From the NCBI RefSeq assembly GCF_032884065.1, contig NW_027063379.1, positions 558,001 through 622,000 of the forward strand: 64,000 nucleotides of DNA, given 5' to 3'. Under the pieces are notes generated by a model. That model was not told where the DNA came from. It was given only the letters and a program-made list of their open reading frames with translations, and made no database searches. Shown here one piece after another: positions 21,791-33,846 of the stretch (within the stretch, counting starts at the first letter, position 1; the number at the start of each line of letters is the position of its first letter). The position numbers were made by a program, and so were the translations under genes. Source of the DNA: Artemia franciscana. Its lineage: Eukaryota > Arthropoda > Branchiopoda > Anostraca > Artemiidae.

Positions 21791-22427
21791 CACTCCATGT
21801 AGGATTATTATTTAAATTTTTAACACATTTGAAAATGAATTTTAACACATTTTTTGCGAATATTCATCAAACTCATTTTAAACTAAATATATTCGAGCCA
21901 AATTAACACAAGCAGTACTAGAACAGATTAAACAATGGAAAAAAATAACAGAAAAACATGTTATTAAAACAAAAAATGAGTTTATCAGGAGAAGAGAGTA
22001 CACTGTCAGGATAAGATGTTTTATTTTGAAAACTAGCATACATTAAGTAATTCATTAACCACAGAAATGACTTTACAACCCCCCCCCCCCTTCCCCCCTT
22101 AGTGTGCAAATTTATACCCTGAATTGCATATATGCAATAGATTTTCTATTATTTTGAAAAAAGTTAGAAAATTTTGCGTTGTATAGAGTTATAACGAAAT
22201 CTCTGATAATATAGATATTACGCTACATACCCCTATAAGTAATTACACATCTCGTTAAGTGAAAGTATAAAACGCCTCTAAAATTCTTATTATTTCAAAA
22301 GATCATTTTTACTAAAATCGGACAATTAACCAGGTTTAGTAATACTTTCTGAACCATTAATTTTGAACTGGATATTTTAAACATAAGTTTCCCTGAGTCA
22401 TAATCTGGTTTTTCCACGTTAACTTCT

Positions 22428-22468
<41 letters not shown>

Positions 22469-23440
22469 CCTTCAGAGGCTTTTTTCTTGATGGGATCATT
22501 CTGAATCCCACAAATAAAAGGAGTATAGCATCCATTAGTGTCTCTGAAGCTTTGTGCGTAAGTGAATGACTGTAGACCTAAAATAAAGTTTTATGCCTTG
22601 TAAATTATACGGTAGGAATGTTTTCTTTGATAAGAAAACTTGAGATCTTAGAATAAACCCAATGGATTGAAATATGTGAAGCTATGATACACATTATCCA
22701 AATTTAAAGACTGCGATTTTTGTTTTTTAATCAAGATTGATTTCCCAGACTGAATAAAATAGTTGACAGCTATGAATATAAAACCAGATGTAAAAAAAAA
22801 TCTTTGACGACTTTAAAAGATAAGATAGAACTAGACTAATCTTTATAAAAGGGAATATGAAAGCATTTTGCAGAACGAAAAGACGAGCGCCAAGTAAAAG
22901 GTTAAGAAATATATTCACTAATAGAGGTGGTAAATGAAAGAGGAACGAGGTGTAAAGGAGGCTAGGAATAGAGAGAAAAACAGAAGAATGATTTAAGAGA
23001 TAGAATAGAAGATATTTGCGATTATTTGGATCTTACTTTCGCAAAATATTCATTTATCATTTTAGTGTAATTTTCTATTTCGTTTATTTATCAGAAAGGA
23101 AACCGAACCATTAATTTTTGTATATTCTTCTTTATCTAGGAGTCTTCCAAAAGATCATATGAACGATTGGCCTAAATCCCTAATTTCAAATCAACAAGTA
23201 TATCAATTAAAAAAATCTGTTACTCAATCCAACAATGGAACTCAAACCCCAACCACAAGACCCAAAGAAAAGATTTAAAAGAAATAAGTTAATGTCACAA
23301 ATTTCCTTCAGTGATTTTCCGCAGATGGAATAGTCCGTAGAGAGGAGGGTCCCAAAGGGAATTTCCGGTAGAGGGACGGGGTTTTCCAGCGGAATTTTCT
23401 TACAGAAAAGATTTTCCGCAAAACAGAGTTCGTTTAAAGG
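21790..23440 (+). repeat. Repeat family R4, copy 1
   Basis: This matches 52,130-53,310 in the same orientation and 41,360-42,612 plus 47,574-47,960 in reverse complement. Landmarks are 'gagctacactcc', 'gtttatcaggagaag', 'agtacactgtcagg', 'ccttagtgtgcaaa', 'ctgagtcataatctggtttt' and 'aagagatagaatagaagata'. The right part, with 'ggaattttcttacagaaaag', is shared with the reversed copy only. A run of 40 T at 22,429-22,468 sits at the same point as the A-run in the reversed copy. No conserved frame is seen, so this looks like a long non-coding mobile or satellite-linked repeat. Confidence 0.8.
22429..22468. repeat. T homopolymer, 40 bases
   Basis: An uninterrupted run of T inside repeat R4 copy 1. 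The equivalent place in the inverted copy (42,344-42,374) is a run of 31 A, and in copy 3 (about 52,760-52,775) it is only a short T-rich stretch. Confidence 0.95.
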
Positions 23441-23739
23441 TTTTTTTTCTGTTAGATTTTTTGTTGTTTTTTTTTTACTGCAGGTTGGCGGAGATCCCAG
23501 TCAAAACATACGTTTTTATTTTAACCATTCTTTATTTCACAAATGCGTAAAATCACCCTCGATTTCTAGATTATAATTCCTTGTTTATTTTTTCAAACGT
23601 CATGCAGCTTTTATTTTTTAAAAAATGTTTTTTTGCAAACGCCATTTATTTCTAGAAGTAGGCTACATGTATTTCCTATCAAAAGCCCGAACTATAAAAA
23701 AGCTGTAATTTAACAGAAGCTTCATGTGAAATTCCAAGA

Positions 23740-23990
23740 AAAATCTTTCTTTTTTTTCAAAATAATAATGTCAACAAAACCCTACATTTTATGCGTCAAA
23801 TTTATGATATTAATTTGGACATTCTTACGATTCATACAACTTTAATCTAAAAAAACCCAAAACAAATTTTGAAAATATAATTAGATAGATTGATAAAATA
23901 GATTCTAGGCTATTGATTATTAACAAAACTGGCTCGTTAGGTTCAATCACTTCAAAAGTAATCAATCAGTGGATAAATATTAAAAAAAAA
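23740..23990 (+). repeat. Repeat family R3, short left-end copy
   Basis: This matches the first 300 bases of the R3 copy at 12,715 ('caacaaaaccctacatttta', 'ttaatttggacattctta', 'attctaggctattgattatt'). It stops where the Helentron-like copy 1 begins at 23,992, which suggests the latter inserted here or cut it off. Confidence 0.75.
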
Positions 23991-23991
23991 C

Positions 23992-24945
23992 AAGAGCTAA
24001 GAGCTCATATGGCACTTGTGACGAGGCCAGAAAAGCCAAGAGCAAAGAACTCATATGGTATGAGCTCTAGCAAAATCCTAAGAATAAATATATTGATTTA
24101 AAAGGAAAATCAGAGGCTTAATGCCGGTCGAGATTTAAAATAAGAGCTCTGAGCCACGATGTCCTTCTAAATATCAAAATTCATTGAGAACCGATCACCC
24201 ACTCGTAAGTTATAAATACCTCATTTTTTCTAATTTTGTCTCTCCCTTCAGCCCCCCAGATGGTCAAATCGGGGAAAACAACTTTATCAAGTCAATTTGT
24301 GCAACTCCCTGACATTTGCTTATTCTACCCACCAAGTTTCATCCCGATTCCTCCACTCTAAGCTTTGCCCAAGATTTCCTATTTCCCCCTCCAACTCCCT
24401 CCAATGTCAACAGATCTGGTCGAAATTTGAAATAAGAGCTCTGAGACATGAGTTCCTTCTAAATATCAAATTTCATTAATATCTGGTAACCTGTTCTTAA
24501 GTTAAAAATACCTCGATTTTTTTAATTTTTCCAAATTAACCCCCCTAGCTCCCCCAAAGAGAACATATCCGTTCCAATTATGTCAATCACGATTTGATTC
24601 GAAAATGGAGCATCTGAGACGTAAGATCCTTCTATATATCAAGCTTCATTAAGATCCGATCACCTAATCATAAGATTAAGATTTCACGTTTTCCAAGCAT
24701 TCCGGTTTCAACCTCCAACTCCCCCAAATGTCACAGGATCTGGTCGGTAAAATTAGAGCTCTAAAGCACAAAATCCTTCTAAATATCAAATTTCATCAAG
24801 ATATGATCAACTGTTCGTAAGTTACAAATACCTCATTTTTTTAATTTTTTCGCATTATTCCTCCCTCCCCCCCCCCCCCCCCGACTCCACCAAAGAGAGC
24901 GGATCCGGTCCGATTATGTCAGTCAAGTAGTTTTTAATTATTCAT
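23992..24945 (+). mobile_element. Helentron-like non-autonomous element, copy 1 (3'-truncated)
   Basis: It begins with the family's 5' end 'gagctaagagctcatatgg' followed by 'cacttgtgacgaggc'. It continues through the variable 5' region and about three of the core tandem units ('cctccactctaagc', 'tcaacagatctggtcg', 'ccttctaaatatcaaattt'). It breaks off after 'gagcggatccggtccgatta' near 24,945 without the microsatellite or 3' hairpin. A foldback element and a second, complete copy follow. Confidence 0.75.
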
Positions 24946-25031
24946 CTGCGGAGAACCAAAATCAAAACATGCATTGAATCAAAAACTTTCAGAAATTAAA
25001 TATAAAAAAACAAGTTTTTTAACTGAAAGTA

Positions 25032-25255
25032 AGGAGCGGCATTAGAACTTAAAACGAACAGAAATTACTTCGTATATGAAAGGGGCTGGTTCCTCATCAA
25101 CGCCCCTCTCTTTACGCTAAAGTTTTTTATTGTTTTAAAAAGTGGAGTAAAGAGAAAGAGTCAAACTTTAGCGTAAAGAGCGAGGCGTTGATGAGGATAC
25201 AGCCCCTTTCATATACGACGTAATTTCTGTTCGTTTTCAGTTTTAATGTCGCTCG
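25032..25255. mobile_element. Foldback (long hairpin) element
   Basis: The left arm (25,032-25,125) and right arm (25,163-25,255) are reverse complements over about 93 bases with few mismatches, separated by about 37 bases. Arm phrases are 'aaaacgaacagaaatta', 'gtatatgaaaggggct', 'cctcatcaacgcc' and 'ctctttacgctaaagttt'. The DNA has no coding capacity. A transcript could fold into a long double-stranded stem. Diverged copies and half-arms occur at 4,895-5,295, 5,515-5,600, 6,795-6,960, about 11,030-11,380 and 62,600-62,660, so it is a dispersed family. Confidence 0.9.
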
Positions 25256-27538
25256 ACAGTGGGCAATTTCGACAGTTAAGAAAGAGTAACTATTTTTCTT
25301 AAGAAGGTTTTTAAGGTTTTAAAGACCTTAGCAATATTTTGGTATGTTTAGCTAATTTCACTAAACATCCCCCCCCCCCCCTGATAAAAACACACCCAAA
25401 ATCTAAACATACAGGTGTGGAATAGCATTAATCAAGAAAAAGTTGGAAATTAACCTGACAACCAGAAAAATATCACAGATATTGAGAAGAGCTAAGAGCT
25501 CAAATGGCACTTGTGACGAGGTTGGAAGAGCCAAGACCCATGAACTTATATGGTATTAGCTCTAGCAAAATTCTAAGAATCAATAGATTGCTTTAAAAGG
25601 AAAATCAGAAGCTTAATGCCGGTCGGGATTTAAAATTAGAGCTCTGAGTCACGAGGTCCTTCTAAATATCAAAATTCATTAAGATCCGATCACCCACTCG
25701 CAAGTCAAAAATACCACAATTTTTCTAATTTTTCCTCTCCCTTCAGCCCCCCAGATGTTCGAATCGGGAAAAACGACTTCATCAAGTCAATTTGTACAGC
25801 TCCTTGATACACCTACCAATTTTCATCGTTATAGCACGTCCAGAAGCACCAAACTGGCCAAAGCACTGAACCCCACCATCTAACTCCCCCAAAGAGAGCA
25901 CATCCAGTCCGGTTACGTCAGTCACATATCTACGAAATTTATAAGCATTTTCCAAGATTTCTGGTTTCCCCCTCCAGCTCCCCCCAATGTCAACAGATCT
26001 GGTCGGGATTTGAAATAAGAGCTCTGAGACATGAGTTCCTTCTAAATATCAAATTTCATTAAGAACCCGTCAACCGTTCTTAAGTTAAAAATACCTCAAT
26101 TTTTCTAACTTTTCCAAATTAACAACCCCCAGCTCCCCCTAAGAGAACGGATCCGTACCAATTATATCAATCTCGTATCTATAACTTGTGCTTATTCTTT
26201 TCATCAAGTTTCATCCTGATATCTCCACTCTAAGCGTTTTCCAAGATTTCTGTTTTCCTCCTCAAACCTTCTATGTCCCCAGATCCAATTCCAATTGAAA
26301 ATGGAGCATCTAAGACATAAGATTCTTCTATATATCAAGTTACATTGAGATCCGATACCTCAATTTCACGTTTTCCGATAATTCCGGTTTCCCCCTCCAA
26401 CTCCCTTCAATGTCATCGGATCTGGTCGGGATTTAAACTGAGAGTTTTAAAGCACAAGATCCTTCTAGATATAAAATTTCATTAAGAACTGATCACCCGT
26501 TCGTAAGTTACAAATAAGTCATTTTTACTGATTTTTCCGAATTACTCCCCCCCCTCCCAACTCCAGCAGAGAGAGCAGATCCGGTCCGGTTATATCAGTC
26601 ACATATCTTGGACTTGTGCTTATTCTTTCCACCAAGTTTCATCCTGATCTCTCCGCTTTAAGCTTTTTCCAGGATCCCCCCCCGCTAATGACACTGGACC
26701 CGGTCGGGATGAAAAATAAGAGATCTGCGTTTCGAAGTCCTTCTAAATATGAAATTTTATTAAGATGCGATCACTGTTTCGCAAGTTAAAAATACCTCAA
26801 TTTTTCTAATTTTTTAGAATTAAAACTCCGCCAAAGAGAGCAGATCCGTTCCAGTTATGTCAATACCGTATCTAGGACTTGTGCTTATTTTTCCCACCAA
26901 GTTTCATCCCGATCCCTCCACTCTAAGCATTTTCCAAGAGTTTAGGTTCCATCCCCACCCCCCATTCCCCCCATCATCCCCTTTACCGGATAACGTTGAA
27001 ATTTAATATTAGAACTCTGAGACATTATATACTTCCAAATATTAAATTTCATTAAGATCCTATCACTCCTTCGTAAGCTAAAAATACCTCTTTTTTCTGA
27101 TTTTTCAGAGTTAACCCCCCCCCCCCAAAGAGAGCGGATCCGCCCGGTTATGTCAATCACGTATCTAGGACTTGTACCTATTTTTCCCACCAAGTTTCAT
27201 CCCGATCCCTCCACTCGAAGCGTTTTCCAAGATTTTAGGTTCCCCTCCCCTTCAATTCTACCCAATGTCACCGGATCCAATCGGGATTTAAAATAAGAGC
27301 TCTGAGACCCGATATCCTTCACTCCTTCGTAAGTTAAAAATCCGATCACTCCTTCGTAAGTTAAAAAAACTTAATTTTTCTATTTTTCCGAATTAACTGA
27401 GCTCCCACTCGCCCCCCCCCCCCCCCCGAATGGTCAAATCGGGAAAACAATTTCAAATTTAATCTGGTCCAGTCCCTGATACACAGACTAAGTTTCATCG
27501 TCCTAGCTTGCCTGGAAGTGCCTGAAGTAGCAAAACCG

Positions 27539-27560
27539 GGACAGACAGACAGACCGACAG
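27539..27560 (+). repeat. GACA microsatellite of Helentron-like copy 2
   Basis: The stretch consists of GACA units with one GACC. In copy 3 the same place has only 'ggaccgacag' (about 35,676-35,690), so unit number varies between copies. Confidence 0.85.
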
Positions 27561-27580
27561 AATTTGCGATCGCCATATGT

Positions 27581-27600
27581 CACTTGGTTAATACCAAGTG
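27581..27600 (+). repeat. 3' terminal hairpin of Helentron-like copy 2
   Basis: An eight-base stem, CACTTGGT with ACCAAGTG, and a four-base loop, nine bases from the element end. In copy 3 (about 35,704-35,723) the stem is kept and the loop reads 'tcat'. Confidence 0.85.
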
Positions 27601-27609
27601 CCATAAAAC

Positions 27610-29898
27610 TGGTAATAGACTCTTAGTGCTAAGTTTTCTCAATATAAATTACAAATGGTTGATTCTGGCTATTAAATAGTAAAAAAAAAAAGAAAAAATA
27701 TAAATAAATAAATATAACAATAATTAATCCTCCTTTGAGGATACAACTTTGAGGGGTTTCATAACCATATGCCTAAACTTCTCCAACCCCTAAATAGCAA
27801 GAGGCTGGGGTACGGGGCGTAATGTATTCCAAAAGTAGTGTATTAAACATTTCACAGTTCACAAAAAAATAACAAAAATAGGGGATTAGCTGAAAAATAA
27901 TCATATATAAGGAAGAAAACCACGATTGAAATAAAAATGTCTGATTAAGGAAATGAACCCTTGCCATTCTGATTCAGTCTAACCCGCTAGTAACTGAACG
28001 GCGGCCGATGATTGAATTCAATCTTTTTGTTCTTGTAGGACCAAGTTGTGTAGCTTATAGCCCTTTTCCCAAAGACTATGGACAGATATGTCATTACCAA
28101 AAGCATAGTTATTGACCTTATTCAGCAAATATATTTGTAATCAGCTATTATAAAACATCGAGTTAATAAATGCTTTTATTATGAAGAGTGAGAGCATTAA
28201 ACTATATTTGGCGAAGCTCAACTTTTGCGAACAGGAGAAGGGGAGAGGGTACGTCTAGGAATAGTCATTTAGAATTTTGAGATTCAATTATTTGTTCCAC
28301 TATGAATTTCTTCTGGTTAAGAGCATTCGATATTTTAAAAATCATCTTGCGGGCCGTACTTAAGTAGCAGCTTGTGCAGCAAATTTATCAGCATTTTTTA
28401 GCTATGAGCTACGATTTTTCACAATTTAAGTATGACTGACGAAAAACTACTGATAAAATCTTAATGAGATTAGCTTACCAATAAGATTACAATGAGCTAC
28501 CTTTTTTGTTACATTGGAAAAGAAAAAATTCTTTAGCTATGTCATTGTCAGATCCATGTCAGATGGGTACGTCAAGTTACTTCAAAGGAAATGGATTGCT
28601 TTTAAGATTAAAAATTGGCGTCAGTGTAAATGAAAAAAGAACACGCCAAGAGCAAATATTAGATGGTGTTGGTGATTTTTCCTGATGCTAGCCCCAGTTT
28701 ATTTGTACTCTTTAGCGTAAGTTACATGAAAACTTCGCAAAATGAAAAAGAATAGATACGGCTGGCAAATTTCTATAATAATTATAATTACGTCTTTTTC
28801 AATTCGCTTAGATGATCGCAAGGTGTAAAAAATTTGGTGTTACCGGCTTTCCTAGGAACATCTTAAACAATATTCAGTCAATTTTACCGAAACAAAATGA
28901 AAAATTTCACAATTTTCATCGAAATCAGGAAAGAACTTGAAATGGACATGGTTACATATGTATATTTTGGCTACTTTAGAAGAGGCAGTAGAGAGTAGGA
29001 GAGAATAAAACGTCTTATAGGGGGGGGGGGGGGATTTATTTGTATTTATAGCTCAACCAAGGAAAGCAGTAAATACAACGATGGAAACACAAAACCAAGG
29101 AAAACAGAAAAGCATGTCTAAGAGTGAGCTTCATAAGAAATTTACCCCAACAGCCACAAACGGCAAATTTAATTATCCCCTAGACTTCAATTATTCGTCT
29201 AGCCCTGCACGAAAGCTCTTATAGTTCCTTACTTGACTGTTACAGTTTGAACAGAAAACGGTTCAAGCTCCACGTAACCGAAATGGGTACATGTCAGACC
29301 TACTCAAAATCCGATATGCAATTTAGTTTCCTCTGTTTGTCATATTTAGACCCCAGTTTATCTTCCCTGCCAATGGACTTTAAAATAGCATTTCTATCAG
29401 ATAAAAAATTATTTTTAAAAAATTTATTCTAAATAATCTATTTTATACTATTATTGTATTTCATAAAAGCATTTAAATCCAATATAAATAAATTCAATCC
29501 GATAAAACATTTTACTTAAAATCCATTAGTTAAATAAAACTACTGAAACCGCTAGTGTGATTCAAATAAACAAATTGTAAAAACAATACGCACATTCTTT
29601 TTCACATTACAGTGACTTGATATCTGCATACAAAACGAAAAAGTCTTAATTTGATATGAATTGGAAACTAAATTCACTTAAATTGAATCGAGAAGTCATC
29701 TAGTTTCAAGCCTTAATGTTAAAATTGTGCGCTACCTGAAGACCTGAAGTGTTACGAGAACACAAACAAGCTTTCAAACCTTTTTTGAGGGATGAGTCGA
29801 TTGAGGTTCCCTACATCTACATCTTTCATAAGACCCAAATTGGCACGCATTTCATTGGTTATTCCTGTTAGGAAGCTTCATTCTGGAATACGTCTTAC
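27610..29898. other. Mostly unique AT-rich DNA without recognised genes
   Basis: I see no repeat match to the rest of the window. A plus-strand frame at about 28,539-28,685 (48 codons, starting 'MSLSDPCQMGTSSYFKGNGL' and ending 'QILDGVGDFS') has protein-like composition and could be an exon fragment, but nothing else supports it. A run of 14 G lies at about 29,020-29,034. Confidence 0.35.
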
Positions 29899-29979
29899 AA
29901 GATTTCGCTGCCCACGACGGACATCCTTTTTCTTTGGGTTTGACACTAAAAGTGGTTGGTTCATGACCCCAAAAGTTAT
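29899..29979 (-). CDS. Candidate internal exon of an unknown gene
   Basis: On the minus strand the acceptor 'aaacataattatcag' precedes 29,979 and a strong donor 'gtaagacg' follows 29,899. The exon is 81 bases, exactly 27 codons. Two frames are open: one reads 'ITFGVMNQPLLVSNPKKKDV' then 'RRGQRNL', the other 'NFWGHEPTTFSVKPKEKGCP' then 'SWAAKS'. The flanking DNA is not repetitive within this window, as expected for a host gene. With the candidate at 19,965-20,045 it might belong to one minus-strand gene with large repeat-filled introns, but nothing in the sequence joins them. The product is not recognised. Confidence 0.35.
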
Positions 29980-30638
29980 CTGATAATTATGTTTAAAATA
30001 TTCAGCAAATGTTACCTGAAAAAAAGATCCTGCTTTAATAAAGATACATTATAAACAAACTTCTAAAAATAAGGAACGGTTTTTTTTATAGATCCGAGGG
30101 ATCAATGGCTTAATTAGCAATTTGATATAGTCACTGTTTAATTTGATGATTCAAATAAACAACTTTAAAAAAATCATTAATATCAACAATAATAATAGCA
30201 CTAATAATGTACATACCAACAATATAGTGCAATAATAAAAAACTTCGTAATAATTCAAAATCTCTTTGCGATTATTCCATTTGGATATTTGAATGGTAAT
30301 TTGAAAACTTTTTCCTCAAAGGAAAGACCTAAGATTACACTTCTCATGAAGCACTAATTTTTTAAGGCTCGTTTAACTACCTCTTTTTCCCCTTTATTGC
30401 CTTAAGACAAATATGAGTCTTAAGGCAAAACCCAGGAAAGCAAAAAAACACGTCTATCATTGCTTTTCGATAGAACTGTATCTCAAGAGCCCTCAACTAC
30501 AAATTTCTTGCTCACTTGGACTTGGCTGCTAGATTTTCCGTCCATATGTAATTAATAATGTACCATAAATTTACTATTTCCGCAAAACACATATATACTA
30601 TAGAACATATGAATATATAACCTAAATATATGTACAAT

Positions 30639-30929
<291 letters not shown>

Positions 30930-33330
30930 TGCATAAATCCAAATATATAAGGCACATATAAACAAATAAGCTATAGAACAAACATTTAATGAGTAAAATT
31001 AGGAAAAGCACAAACAAAAACTATGTTTAGCCATTTTGGGTCGCTGACCATTAAATAGAGCTCATAGGACACACCTAGCTCCAAATAACTACCTTTATAC
31101 TTGCGATTCCTACTAAAAATTAATGTTTATTAATCATTTGCGAAAGAATCTTCTATGTTTTTAAATAAAATATACTTTATATTTTGAAGTTTACATCTTT
31201 ATTGTAGCTGTATTGTACAGCTTATAATTATGGATATACCTTATATTCTAAATATAAACAAAAAAGATGCCCCTTTTTATTCTCCGAAGGTATAGGACCT
31301 TTTAGAAAAATCTTAGATTTCGCTTCCCAAGCGTGTACAGGGGTTCAATTTCGGGGTACTAATAGTTTATTAATCAGTACTTTAAATGAAAAACCGATAA
31401 TTTTTTATTAACAAGTATTAACCATGACCTCATCCTAAATAGTATATTTTCTGTGGAAAAGTTTTTGGAAAAGAAAATTAAGATATTAAGAAGTTGAGCA
31501 TTTTTGACCTCTTCTTGGTTGCAGAAACCATGGTTGCGATCCACTTAAGAGGAAACCATTGCCCATACTAGTAAAAAATGTCTTTTTTTAACAGAAATCT
31601 TACTAAAGAAATTACCTAAGGAACTCCTTTTTATTTTTTTTTCAATGGGTGACCGCATTGAACAAGTCATTATTGAATACCAGAGGAAGACATTTCAAAT
31701 CGTATTGAATAAAAAGCCTAGATATATCTTTAGATAACAATATAGGTCACGCCAGAGCAAAGTGCTCTTTTGTCCTATAATCGTCACTTTCAGCTCAAAG
31801 AGACATTAATAATAATAATAAAAAATAAGTGGATACAACAAGACAAGCCATCGAATTATCATTATCAAAAAGCCTCAGTTGGAGGCTTACAGGTCTATCT
31901 TCAAAACCCCCGAAAAGAAAAGAAAAAAAGCTCTATAAAACTTTATCCTAATTAACGGATATTCCGGGAAAATCTACTCCGGTTGATACTACCTTAAAGT
32001 ATCATGAAACAGAAGATGGAGCGAAAAACATATAGACATAGTAGAAACAGGTAAACAGGATTCAAAGGAGATCGTTAAAATAAAGTGAGAATCAAACAAA
32101 AAAAAAACAATAGCAAAAAAAGATTCACATAATAGAAGCTGGTGAGTTTATAGGATGGTATTAAAAAATTATACCTAAACCCAAAATATATTGCCAACTT
32201 TCAGAATCAACCCCTATTGACTACGTCTCTGGTCACATAAAAGCTTAATCGTGTTGTCTAAGTAGCTGAGATGTTATTTTTTTTTTCTTGAGCTTTTTCT
32301 TGTTTATTGTTTTCATTTTTGTTTGATTTTTCAGTATTCTTGTATTCCTCTAAGTGCATTTCATGCCTGCAAAGAGGGTGTAAACCAATTATTATTATTA
32401 ACAGCTAGTAAAGAAGAGTTAAAGTAAAGTCGTAGATTAAAAAAAGATTCTATCCCTAAAAAAAAAAACACTATACAAAAAAAATTAAAATGTGCGATAC
32501 AAACATTATATCACGGAAATATCAAGTGGATATTTCGCTTATCAAAATCACAATATCACTTTAAGCGTAAAAAATTTTCAGAGCATATATTTAGATCGAT
32601 ATGACTTATGAACATATTGCAAATCAAGTAATAACGTATATAGTATTTTTTCAGAAAAATTCCAACAAATGGACAAATTCCATTTATAAGGAAGAGTTTA
32701 ATCCAAGATGACTCAGATTATCTACTTATTTGTTATATGCTAATTAAAAATGCAGATTATCTACTTATATGCTAATTAAAAAATATTTAAATAGAATTTA
32801 ATTACTTTAAACATGTTAATGAAATTTTTTTTTAAATATAGTTATTTTGAATTAAATTTGAAAATGTTTCTGAAATTTGTTATTTCTCTTAATATTTCAG
32901 CTTTAACTATTCTCTGTATTAAGTTATCCAAACATTTTTGATAACAATAGGTTTTAAAACAAAAACCCAAAAGGCCCGGTCAATATGAGATTTTATCAAC
33001 ACACTGACCTTTGACTGGCACCAATTAGAATATTTTAGTCAATGGTAAATTCTATAAATCTAGTTCTCTTACAGTGAGAATTGGTGACATATCACAGTGA
33101 TTGGGCTTTAAAACTTACCTTCCTTTTCTCTCGATCTAATTCAAAAGTAAGTTTGATCGGTTTATAGATTTACAGCCATTCCATATGTCTGATTGTAATA
33201 CTTCGTTATAATTGTTTGGCCCTTCAGGTCTATTAACGCAAGCTCCATGTAAATAAAAAATATCACACTAAAATATGATTAGGAGGCAAGATAACAGTCC
33301 ACCAGAATAAATTTTCAAAAACTCTAGCTC
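30930..33330. other. No recognised genes; possible (ATT)n retroelement tail
   Basis: Unique-looking AT-rich DNA. Near 32,375-32,402 the phrase 'gagggtgtaaaccaattatt' leads into an ATT repeat, which resembles a LINE or SINE 3' tail, but no body can be delimited. A TAA repeat lies near 31,805-31,822. Confidence 0.35.
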
Positions 33331-33339
33331 ATTTCTGCT

Positions 33340-33846
33340 CTACCATAAAGCAGTATGATGTAGCATAGGATGTACTCAAAACTTTATTCTAAACTTTATT
33401 CCAATGACGCAGTAGGCTTTAGATTTTTACAGGTAGGAAATGAAGCAGTAGCAAAATTCTTGTTTGTAGTGAAACCAAATTTCTTGTGAACGGTCTTAGA
33501 TAGAAATAAGGTTAAACTAAATAATTGATATATAGTGATGGCAAGTGAAAAGCCAATTAGTTCAAAATTTTATTTTAAAGCAACTGAATTTTTTGTTCAA
33601 TGACGCAGAAGGTTTTAGGATTTTGCTATTAGGGTAGGAGGCAGTACCCATACTTTATTTTAATGTTTTAGGATGAACAGAGATGATATGTCATATAATG
33701 TAGAGTTTTAATTAGATGAAAATAGGCAGTAAAGTGGCAACCATTTCCTCACCAAAATCCAAAACTCAAATTAATAATTTTTGCACATCTACTACATTTA
33801 CTTTCTATTATACAAATCACGTAAAAAACAACATTGTTGAAAAAAC
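33340..33846 (+). repeat. Flank of Helentron-like copy 3, duplicated at 61,850-62,028
   Basis: Positions 33,655-33,830 match 61,860-62,028 ('gatgaaaataggcagt', 'catttcctca', 'actttctattata'). Inside this stretch the phrases at 33,405 ('caatgacgcagtaggcttta') and 33,600 ('caatgacgcagaaggtttta') repeat with a period of about 188. No gene is seen. Confidence 0.7.

Larger units (their letters stand above)
25487..27609 (+). mobile_element. Helentron-like non-autonomous element, copy 2 (complete)
   Basis: This is the most complete copy. The 5' end reads 'agagctaagagctc' then 'aaatggcacttgtgacgagg'. The core holds about six imperfect tandem units of roughly 285 bases, each with 'gatccctccactctaagcg', 'ttccaagattt', 'ggatctggtcgggattt', 'agagctctgaga' and 'cgttcgtaagttaaaaa' phrases. 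After the core come a GACA-type microsatellite (27,539-27,560), the phrase 'gaatttgcgatcgcc' and a palindrome, cacttggt-taat-accaagtg (27,581-27,600). The end is 'ccataaaac'. A 5' copy of TATGGCACTTG, seen in copy 1, is the reverse complement of CAAGTGCCATA at the 3' end. Core repeats, then microsatellite, then 3' hairpin with short matching ends is the known layout of Helentron-associated elements such as DINE-1 and the bivalve pearl elements. It has no coding capacity of its own. Confidence 0.7.

Noticed and set aside
21450..21815. Frame of 121 codons with hydrophobic start, possible membrane protein
   Set aside because: It lies within a repeat whose other copy (38,985-39,100) does not keep the frame.
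25487..27609. CRISPR-like array of regularly spaced repeats
   Set aside because: Units are about 285 bases, imperfect and without unique spacers, and the DNA is clearly eukaryotic. It is a tandem core of a mobile element.
28539..28685. Short plus-strand frame resembling the start of a transporter exon
   Set aside because: Only 48 codons with no motif and no splice context. The resemblance is too weak to list as a gene, so it is noted only in the gap entry.
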